Source: an uncultured Oscillospiraceae bacterium (GTDB taxonomy: Bacteria > Bacillota > Clostridia > Oscillospirales > Ruminococcaceae). From it: a stretch of 64,000 nt of DNA. Every line of letters starts with the position of its first letter. Position 1 is the first letter of the stretch. Of the stretch, positions 58,529-64,000 are shown in pieces. The stretch lies in the NCBI GenBank assembly GCA_934462925.1, contig CAKSIT010000011.1:1-64000 (forward strand), in the 5' to 3' direction. The position numbers were made by a program, and so were the translations under genes. The notes beneath the pieces are model-generated. The model did not search any database, had not been told where the DNA came from, and was given only the letters and a program-made list of their open reading frames with translations.

Positions 58529-58631
58529 AGACTGGCGATAAAGGCACATCTGCGTCGTCAACGACATTTCGGCAGGCAAATAGCCTAGCCGAAACGCCGT
58601 TTCCTAGCATCTGCACCTTTCTCACCGGTCT
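58529..58631 (+). repeat. Family C hairpin element, full copy (C3)
   Basis: A 103-bp sequence after the last gene of the polyketide-like locus. Outer stem AGACTGG ... CCGGTCT, then AAAGG/CCTTT, and an inner stem TTTCGGC/GCCGAAA over AGGC-AAATA-GCCTA. It has the same length and register as the inverse of 55624-55726, with the inner stem wholly different yet still paired. It may act as a terminator or structured RNA. Confidence 0.8.
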
Positions 58632-58758
58632 TATCAAAAGCACTCATTTATGCAGCCCCTTCAATTTTTGGAGGGACTGTATTTTTTGTCTCTCATAGTC
58701 TTTTGCTATCTATTGTTTTTCAACTTTTTCTATGCCTTGAATTTCCACCCCGCGCGCC

Positions 58759-58787
58759 GTATTTATTCGCCCTTTTTCCGCAAAATA
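58759..58787 (+). promoter_or_regulatory. Possible sigma-G promoter of the spoVA genes
   Basis: GTATT (58759-58763), 17 bp, CAAAATA (58781-58787) partly match the forespore sigma-G consensus, 45 bases before spoVAC. The match is imperfect. The remaining 58632-58758 gap shows no gene. Confidence 0.35.
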
Positions 58788-58831
58788 TGACCATTACATT
58801 TACCGCACTTTTGCGGGGGAAAGGAAAACGC

Positions 58832-59284
58832 ATGAATATATCAAACGAAGAATACGGCGAGCTTACAAAACAGCGCTCGCCCGCGTCGGCAATGTACAGA
58901 ACGCTGCCTATGGCGTTCGTTATAGGCGGCGGTATCTGCGTGCTTGGCGAGGCGCTGCTGAACCTCTACGCCGCGCTTGGAATGAGCGAGGACAACGCGG
59001 GCGCGCTTACGTCAATGTCGCTTATATTCTTAAGCATTCTGTTTACGGGGCTGCGGCTTTACGACCGCTGCGCGCAGGCGGGCGGCGCTGGTACGCTCGT
59101 ACCTATAACGGGCTTTGCGAACGCCATGTCCTCGCCTGCGCTCGACTTCAAGAGCGAGGGGCTGATTCTCGGGCTTGGCGCGAAGATGTTTACCATTGCA
59201 GGACCGGTTATAGTATACGGCATTTCCGCGTCGATAATTTACGGCATTATTTACTATATAATAGGGCTGTTTCAGGGGGGATAA
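58832..59284 (+). CDS. spoVAC: Stage V sporulation protein AC
   Basis: A 150-aa membrane protein of the SpoVA channel that moves Ca-dipicolinate into the forespore and releases it at germination. About four hydrophobic segments (MAFVIGGGICVLGEAL, MSLIFLSILFTGL, PITGFANAMSSPALDFKSEG, VIVYGISASIIYGIIY) are typical. The start at 58832 follows GAAAGGA; the longer frame upstream is not coding. It heads the spoVAC-AD-AE unit; spoVAA and spoVAB are absent, as usual in Clostridia. Confidence 0.93.
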   Translation: MNISNEEYGELTKQRSPASAMYRTLPMAFVIGGGICVLGEALLNLYAALGMSEDNAGALTSMSLIFLSILFTGLRLYDRCAQAGGAGTLVPITGFANAMSSPALDFKSEGLILGLGAKMFTIAGPVIVYGISASIIYGIIYYIIGLFQGG

Positions 59285-59286
59285 AC

Positions 59287-60291
59287 ATGGCAGTATGCGA
59301 AGGCAGAACATTCCGCTACAGCAACGCAAGCGTGCAGAGTTACGCTGCGGTAGTCGGCAAGGCGGAGGCCGACGGGCCTTACGGCAACGAGTTCGACGAG
59401 GTGATACCCGACAACAAGGGTACTGCGCAGACGTGGGAGCAGGCGGAGGCGCTCTTTCAGCAAAAGGCGCTCGGCCATGCAATGAGAAAGGCGCAGCTCT
59501 CCCCCGAAAAAATGGAGCTTGTGATAGCGGGCGACCTGCTGAACCAATGCACGGGTTCAAGCTATGGGCTTAAGGACTACTATATACCGTTTCTCGGTAT
59601 CTACGGCGCTTGCTCTACGTTTGCGGAGGGGCTGCTGCTGGCGGCGGCGCTCGTAAACGCAGGGTATGTGGACAACGCCGCGGCGGTAACGTCCTCGCAC
59701 TTCTCCTCGGCGGAGCGCCAGTTCAGATTCCCGCTGAACTACGGCGGCGTGCGCACGCCAACCGCGCAATGGACGGCGACCGCCGCGGGCGCTGCAATAG
59801 TCGCTTCTCAGCCAAAGCCGCCCTATATCCGCGCGGCGACCGTCGGCAAGATACAGGATATGGGCATAACCGACCTTAACAACATGGGCGCGGCAATGGC
59901 GGGCGCGGCTTACGACACGATAACCCGCCACTTTAAGCACATGGGTACTCACCCCGAAAGCTACGACCTTATAATAACGGGCGACCTCGGGCAGGTGGGC
60001 AGCGACCTTATGCACGACCTTTTCAAACGCGACGGCGTTGCCATTGAAAAGCGGCACAAGGACTGCGGGCTGATGATATTCGACCGCGAAAGCCAGGATG
60101 TACACGCGGGCGGCTCGGGCTGCGGGTGCGGCGCTTCGATGATGTGCGCGCATTTTCTGCGCAGGGTGGAGCGCGGCGACCTCGGGCGCATTCTGTTTGT
60201 GGCGACGGGAGCGCTGATGTCGCCGACGATGGTGCAGCAGGGCGGCTCTATACCCGGCATTGCGCACGCGGTGGAGATTTCCGCGAAATAG
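59287..60291 (+). CDS. spoVAD: Stage V sporulation protein AD
   Basis: A 334-aa thiolase-fold protein of the SpoVA complex that binds dipicolinic acid on the inner spore membrane. The blocks FAEGLLLAAALVNAGYVDNA, VTSSHFSSAERQFRFPLNYG and GGSGCGCGASMMCAHFL are characteristic. Its fold is similar to ketosynthases, but the family is specific to spores, so it should not be counted as part of the neighbouring polyketide-like locus. It starts 2 bases after spoVAC. Confidence 0.95.
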   Translation: MAVCEGRTFRYSNASVQSYAAVVGKAEADGPYGNEFDEVIPDNKGTAQTWEQAEALFQQKALGHAMRKAQLSPEKMELVIAGDLLNQCTGSSYGLKDYYIPFLGIYGACSTFAEGLLLAAALVNAGYVDNAAAVTSSHFSSAERQFRFPLNYGGVRTPTAQWTATAAGAAIVASQPKPPYIRAATVGKIQDMGITDLNNMGAAMAGAAYDTITRHFKHMGTHPESYDLIITGDLGQVGSDLMHDLFKRDGVAIEKRHKDCGLMIFDRESQDVHAGGSGCGCGASMMCAHFLRRVERGDLGRILFVATGALMSPTMVQQGGSIPGIAHAVEISAK

Positions 60292-60301
60292 GAGGGGCGT
60301 T

Positions 60302-60676
60302 ATGGATATGTTTATGGAATATGTGCGGGCGTTCGTTGTGGGCGGGCTTATATGCGTTGTGGGGCAGCTGCTTATCGACCTTACAAAGCTCACCCCCGCA
60401 AGGATACTCACCTCGTACGTTGTGGCGGGCGTGATACTGGGGGCAGTCGGGCTTTACAAGCCGCTCGTTGATTTCGCGGGAGGGGGCGCTACCGTGCCGC
60501 TCACGGGCTTCGGGTATCTCTTAAGCAAGGGCGTGCGCGAGGCGGTGGACGAAAACGGGCTTATCGGCGCGTTTATGGGAGGCTTCACCGCGTGCGCGGC
60601 GGGCGTTGCAGCGGCGGTGTTCTTCTCGCTTATCGCGGCGCTTATTTTCAAGAGCGGAAGCAAGATAAACGAATAA
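60302..60676 (+). CDS. spoVAE: Stage V sporulation protein AE
   Basis: A 124-aa integral membrane subunit of the SpoVA dipicolinate channel, with three to four helices (FVVGGLICVVGQLLIDLTKL, ARILTSYVVAGVILGAVGLY, AGVAAAVFFSLIAAL) and the family block GGGATVPLTGFGYLLSKGV. The start at 60302 follows GGAGGGG, 10 bases after spoVAD. It is the last gene of the unit. Confidence 0.93.
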   Translation: MDMFMEYVRAFVVGGLICVVGQLLIDLTKLTPARILTSYVVAGVILGAVGLYKPLVDFAGGGATVPLTGFGYLLSKGVREAVDENGLIGAFMGGFTACAAGVAAAVFFSLIAALIFKSGSKINE

Positions 60677-60679
60677 AAA

Positions 60680-60709
60680 GAAGCGGCTCGTTCGGCGAGC
60701 CGCTTTTGC
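60680..60709. terminator. Terminator between spoVAE and the LRR lipoprotein gene
   Basis: The 10-bp stem AAGCGGCTCG/CGAGCCGCTT is followed by TTTT on the plus strand and an A/T-rich flank on the other. Confidence 0.75.
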
Positions 60710-60720
60710 TGTGCAATTGT

Positions 60721-62178
60721 TCATTTCACGGGAAAGAGCGCATAGAACTCTGCGCTGTCTGCGCTGTCGGAGAGGTCGTACGTCCTGCCCTTGTATGTTA
60801 TCTTTATGCCGCTCGGGAACGTTTTAAAATCAGATGATGATTCTATAGGGTTTGAGTCTTCTGTTTCTTTTATTGTGCCTATCGATATCACGCTGTCGGG
60901 AAGCGTTATCTCACGCAGATTATCGCATCTTAAAAACGCTCCGCTTCCGAGCGCTTTTAATCCCTCGGGAAGTACGACTTCCGTAAGATTTTTGCAGTCG
61001 AAGAAACAGTACGAGCCTATTGAAGCAACGCCTTCTTCTATCTCAACGCGGGTTATGTTTTTCCCTGAGAACGCACGCGTGCCTACCCCGTTGAATTTGC
61101 CTACCCCGCTGAATTTTCCGGGTATGCGCACAGTATTCGCTTCGCTGAAAAACTCCATACTTTCTTTCGTAACAGCGGGGAGGCTTTCGGGGACAGTCCA
61201 CACGTCCCTGTCCGTCATAAAGACAAGCGCGCTGCCGTCCTTATTGTAAAGCGCGCCGTCAATAACCGAGTAGTTGGGGTTGTCGGAGTCTACCACTATA
61301 TCGGTAAGATTTGCCGCGCCAACAAACGCGTAGTCCTCGATTGTCGCTGTTCCGGCGGGAATATAGATGGTTTTCAGAGAAGTGCAGTTTTTGAATGCGT
61401 ATCTTCTTATGGTGTCAACGGTATTGGCCATATAAACATACTCAAGGTTCGAGCAGTCCCTGAAGCAATAATCGCTTATCTCATAAACGCCTTCCACAAT
61501 CATTACGCCCTTAAGCGCGGTGTGGAAGCGGAACAGACCCTCTCCTGCCACATATCTCTTATTTCTGGCATACGGCATAACGCCGACGTTTGAAGCGACA
61601 TACAGGTATTCAAGGCTGTCGGCTAAGTCGGGGTTATTCCACTCTTTTGTTCTCGCATACATTTCTGCGGCAGCCTTGTCCAGAAAAAGCTTCTTAACGG
61701 GCGCTGAGTCCTCGAACACTTTACTGGAAATTTCAACCACCTTTTTATTGCGTATATAACCCGGGAATCTCAGACTGCCGCTTTTGCCGACATACTTCGT
61801 TATGTGAATGCCGTCTTCCTTGTCCACAAATTCAAAGTCGCTTGCGGGGTTTTCGGACATATTTACAGTTGCCTGCAGCTCCGCGGGAAGCGAGTTGAAT
61901 ACCGTCATGCCGTTTACTTCCACCGCAGCGTTGTCGGCTTCGCCGTCCGATGTTTCGTCGGGTAAGCCCGCGTCGGGCATATTGTCGAAGCCATCGTCCG
62001 CAGCTTCATCAGGCGCAGAATTTTCATCTCCTGCGCTGTTCTCCGTTTTGTCCGCGCTTTCTGAAACGGTACTCTTAGCGCCGTCAGAGCCTGTCGAGTT
62101 CTCTCCCTTTGATTCGCACCCGCTGACAAGCCCTGCCGCCAGAACCAGTGTGAGAAGCGCCGCTATCGTTCTTTTCAT
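60721..62178 (-). CDS. BspA-like leucine-rich-repeat lipoprotein
   Basis: A 485-aa surface lipoprotein. The signal MKRTIAALLTLVLAAGLVSG ends at Cys21. A Ser/Glu/Asp/Ala-rich linker (about 22-75) follows, then an N-terminal domain with IHITKYVGKSGSLRFPGYI, and then LRR_5 repeats (SLEYLYVASN, ALKGVMIVEGVYEISDYCF, NLTEVVLPEGLKALGSGAFL) to the end, closed by a KITYKGRTYDL motif. Such proteins mediate adhesion to host or other bacteria. It is the intact relative of the broken gene at 1529-3508. The start at 62178 follows AGGAGA; a (TA)8 tract lies in the putative promoter. Confidence 0.9.
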   Translation of the reverse strand: MKRTIAALLTLVLAAGLVSGCESKGENSTGSDGAKSTVSESADKTENSAGDENSAPDEAADDGFDNMPDAGLPDETSDGEADNAAVEVNGMTVFNSLPAELQATVNMSENPASDFEFVDKEDGIHITKYVGKSGSLRFPGYIRNKKVVEISSKVFEDSAPVKKLFLDKAAAEMYARTKEWNNPDLADSLEYLYVASNVGVMPYARNKRYVAGEGLFRFHTALKGVMIVEGVYEISDYCFRDCSNLEYVYMANTVDTIRRYAFKNCTSLKTIYIPAGTATIEDYAFVGAANLTDIVVDSDNPNYSVIDGALYNKDGSALVFMTDRDVWTVPESLPAVTKESMEFFSEANTVRIPGKFSGVGKFNGVGTRAFSGKNITRVEIEEGVASIGSYCFFDCKNLTEVVLPEGLKALGSGAFLRCDNLREITLPDSVISIGTIKETEDSNPIESSSDFKTFPSGIKITYKGRTYDLSDSADSAEFYALFPVK

Positions 62179-62225
62179 ACTCTTTTCTCCTAACTTTTGA
62201 TGTTGATAACAAGATGCCTTTAACA

Positions 62226-62250
62226 ATTATATATATATATATATTGTCAA
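62226..62250 (-). promoter_or_regulatory. (TA)8 tract in the promoter of the LRR lipoprotein gene
   Basis: On the minus strand TTGACA (62245-62250) is followed by a TA dinucleotide run (62228-62243) ending in TATAAT (62226-62231), with only 13 bp between the hexamers. Two additional TA units would give the optimal 17 bp, so length changes could switch expression. Confidence 0.5.
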
Positions 62251-62278
62251 CCCCATATGGAATGTCACGCGACAAAAA

Positions 62279-62304
62279 CCGCGCCCCTTTTCGGAGCGCG
62301 GCTC
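62279..62304 (-). terminator. Terminator after the cytidylate-kinase-like gene
   Basis: On the minus strand the stem AGCCGCGCTCC/GGGGCGCGGTT with a GAAAA loop is followed by TTTTT. Confidence 0.7.
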
Positions 62305-62325
62305 TGCTTTATTTTAATTAAGGTA

Positions 62326-62925
62326 TCACTTGCTGTAGTACATATCAAGGAATTTGTGGATAAGTTCCACAGACCCGTCAATGCCGAGCGCGGAACTGTC
62401 AACGCACAGCTCGTAGTTCTGCGGCTGACCCCAGCGCTTGTCGGTGTAGTAGTTGTAGTAGCTGATACGCTGCTTGTCTATGCGCTTAACATAATCCGCC
62501 GCGTGCTTTTCGCCTATGCCGTACACCTCGATAGCGCGCTTTACGCGGTCCTCGAACGGAGCGCTTATAAAGATGTTTGCAACGCCGTTGAAATCACGCA
62601 GCGCGTAGTCCGCGCAGCGCCCTATGATAACGCACGACTGCTCGGAGGCTATCTTCTGTATAGCCGCGAGCTGCGCGAAAAAGAGCGCGTCGTCAAACGG
62701 AACGCCGCCCTGCCCGTAGGTGGTGGAAAGCAGGTAAAGGAAGCTGTTGGAGCGCTTCTCGTCATTCTCCTCAAAATGATTCTTGTGTATCCCGCTCTCA
62801 CCTGCGGCAATGTCAAGCAGCTTGTTGTCGAAAAACTCGATGTCGAGCAGCTTTGCAAGCTTCTCGCCTATCTCTCGTCCGCCGCTTCCGTATTGTCTGG
62901 TAATGGTTACTATCTTGTATGCCAT
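62326..62925 (-). CDS. Cytidylate-kinase-like protein
   Basis: A 199-aa P-loop protein of the Cytidylate kinase-like family (PF13189), different from the housekeeping Cmk at 20148. The nucleotide loop is ITRQYGSGGREIGEKLAKLL, followed by FFDNKLLDIAAGESGI, CVIIGRCADYAL and the lid region RVKRAIEVYGIGEKHAADYV. The family is common in gut Firmicutes and Bacteroidetes and its substrate is unknown. The start at 62925 (MAYKIVTITRQ) follows GGAGGTG. The gene is monocistronic. Confidence 0.88.
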   Translation of the reverse strand: MAYKIVTITRQYGSGGREIGEKLAKLLDIEFFDNKLLDIAAGESGIHKNHFEENDEKRSNSFLYLLSTTYGQGGVPFDDALFFAQLAAIQKIASEQSCVIIGRCADYALRDFNGVANIFISAPFEDRVKRAIEVYGIGEKHAADYVKRIDKQRISYYNYYTDKRWGQPQNYELCVDSSALGIDGSVELIHKFLDMYYSK

Positions 62926-63153
62926 AAAGAACACCTCCGTCAAGTGATATGGGGATTCTCAAGAGTTTTACTCTTTCTGTATCCTTGACTTGATTATATC
63001 ACAAAAAATTTAGTTTGTCACTATTTTTAACAAAATTTTTCGCCTTTATGAGCAATTTTTGTGTAATCTCACCACAAGCGGGCGTATTTCTTTGACAAAA
63101 ATCACAACCGCTTATTCGACGCGAAACATTCGCCGCGAATGAATCGCCGCGAA

Positions 63154-63804
63154 TCACTCTCCGAGAATGATACGCCCCAGCTCCTGCGCGTTTTCCGCAA
63201 GGTACTTCGGGTGACACCCCTCAAGCTCCGCGCGCCCCCTGAAGCCCCACAGCGCGCCGCACGCGTCTATCCCCGCGTTGCGGGCGGTGAGCATATCAAC
63301 GTCGCTGTCGCCGACGTAGAGCGTGCCGCGCTCGTCCGCGCCGTGCCGCCGCATAAGCTCGCGCGCGGCCTCGGGCGACGGCTTAGTTGGAAAGCCCTGC
63401 CCCGCGCCAAGCACGTCGTGAATGTCCGCGCCGTAAAACTGCCGCACAAGCGCCTGCGAAAACTCGTGCGCCTTGTTGGAGTTGCACGCGCATATCACGC
63501 CGCTTTCGCCGAGTTTGCGCACAAGCTCGGGCATTCCGTCGTAGGGCGCGGTAAGGTCGGTTTTGTGCGCGCCGTAGTAGCCGCTGAAAAGCGCGAGCGC
63601 GCGCTCCTCGTCCTGCGGCGTATGCCCCGCAGGGAGCATTCTCTCGACAAGCTTTGGTATGCCGTTGCCCACAAAATGCTTGTACTTTTCCACGTCATGC
63701 TGCGGCAGACCCATTTCCGCAAGGGCGTGGTTTCCCGCCGCGGCAAGGTCGCCTATGGTGTTAAGCAGCGTGCCGTCAAGGTCGAATATTACAAGTCCGT
63801 ACAT
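63154..63804 (-). CDS. gph: Phosphoglycolate phosphatase-like HAD hydrolase
   Basis: A 216-aa HAD phosphatase. Motif I is VIFDLDGTLLNTIGDL, motif II ICACNSNK, motif III the Lys in FPTKPSPEAA, and motif IV YVGDSDVDMLTARNAG. The helical C1 cap (ALAEMGLPQHDVEKYKHFVG) and length fit Gph, which removes 2-phosphoglycolate formed in DNA repair. Specificity within the family cannot be proven from sequence. It follows a membrane-protein gene by 10 bases, with GAGGAGGGG as ribosome site. Confidence 0.88.
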   Translation of the reverse strand: MYGLVIFDLDGTLLNTIGDLAAAGNHALAEMGLPQHDVEKYKHFVGNGIPKLVERMLPAGHTPQDEERALALFSGYYGAHKTDLTAPYDGMPELVRKLGESGVICACNSNKAHEFSQALVRQFYGADIHDVLGAGQGFPTKPSPEAARELMRRHGADERGTLYVGDSDVDMLTARNAGIDACGALWGFRGRAELEGCHPKYLAENAQELGRIILGE

Positions 63805-63814
63805 AAGCCCCTCC

Positions 63815-64000
63815 TCAATACCCGAGCGGGAAAAAGAGCGCCGCGCCGTAGCTCAGCAGCCACAATCCGCCCGTAAGGTAGGTAAGTCCCGCCAGAAACC
63901 TTAAGCCCGAGACCTCCTGCCGCATCTGATTTTTCTTCTTGTTGGTGGTGATATTCACCGTAACGCACGCCGCAAGCGCAAGCGCAAGCCCCACAAACGT
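63815..64000 (-). CDS. Membrane protein, C-terminal part only (cut by the window edge)
   Basis: The last 61 codons of a gene that begins beyond the window. They encode a hydrophobic helix (FVGLALALAACVTV), a basic loop (NITTNKKKNQMRQEV) and a second helix (FLAGLTYLTGGLWLLSYGAA), ending LFFPLGY. The basic loop and helix pattern suggest a small DUF3784/DUF3899-like membrane protein, but the fragment is too short to be sure. It is upstream of gph in the same operon. Confidence 0.65.
   Translation of the reverse strand, partial: TFVGLALALAACVTVNITTNKKKNQMRQEVSGLRFLAGLTYLTGGLWLLSYGAALFFPLGY

Noticed and set aside
59287..60291. SpoVAD as a third ketosynthase of the polyketide-like locus
   Set aside because: The thiolase fold is shared, but the sequence blocks and the spoVAC/spoVAE neighbours are those of the spore dipicolinate channel.

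Overview
The window reads as one stretch of a fairly GC-rich, anaerobic, spore-forming Clostridia chromosome, probably an Oscillospiraceae/Ruminococcaceae-type gut bacterium. This is inferred from gene content, not from a database search. The indicators are pyruvate:ferredoxin oxidoreductase, a three-gene NAD-linked [FeFe] hydrogenase, LL-diaminopimelate aminotransferase, an IspH-ribosomal protein S1 fusion, HemZ, and sporulation genes (spoIIR, yqfC/yqfD, spoVAC-AD-AE). Most genes have a clear Shine-Dalgarno site, and many have TTGACA/TATAAT-type promoters with 17-bp spacing.

Layout. 0-12 kb: dapL; a BspA-like leucine-rich-repeat lipoprotein gene broken by a small mobile element; nifJ; a MerR(AdhR-like)-controlled operon of aldo/keto reductase, cupin and carboxymuconolactone decarboxylase-like genes with a textbook 19-bp-spacer promoter; a PAP2 phosphatase; a GH13 enzyme. 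12-21 kb: a membrane sensor with solute-binding, GGDEF-like and EAL domains; spoIIR; a CPA2 antiporter; then cmk-plsC-ispH/rpsA on the minus strand. 21-25.5 kb: the hydrogenase operon. 25.9-30 kb: an ECF-like sigma factor overlapping a membrane-anchored serpin, then a GH127 beta-L-arabinofuranosidase. 30-35 kb: the folA-yjbR-DUF2461-HAD-tcdA operon and yqfC-yqfD. 34.7-40 kb: a proline/glutamate-rich protein with a SpoIID-like/peptidoglycan-binding protein, an XRE regulator with its own operators, and DUF3810. 40.4-46.6 kb: tRNA-Leu(CAG), a gene with an AT-rich exchanged C-terminus, orphan membrane proteins, hemZ, rimI. 46.7-49.8 kb: a TerY-like VWA/PP2C/SseB module and a lone receiver protein. 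49.9-50.25 kb: three 109-bp tandem repeats full of palindromes. 50.3-58.5 kb: an aminotransferase, a BofC-like protein, then a compact type II polyketide/fatty-acid-like locus (acyltransferase, ACP, fused KS plus inactive KS, ketoreductase, dehydratase, phosphopantetheinyl transferase, flavoprotein). 58.8-64 kb: spoVA genes, a second BspA-like lipoprotein, a cytidylate-kinase-like protein, a phosphoglycolate phosphatase and a truncated membrane gene.

Three families of short non-coding repeats are scattered through the window. Family A (about 217 bp, TA target duplication) splits the first LRR gene. Family B (159/230 bp, 4-bp duplications) has a copy inside the polyketide-like locus. Family C (103 bp) consists of long hairpins whose stems differ in sequence between copies but remain paired. 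The most unusual items are the KS/inactive-KS locus, the covarying hairpin family, the palindromic tandem array, the sigma/serpin pair and the kinase-less TerY-like module.
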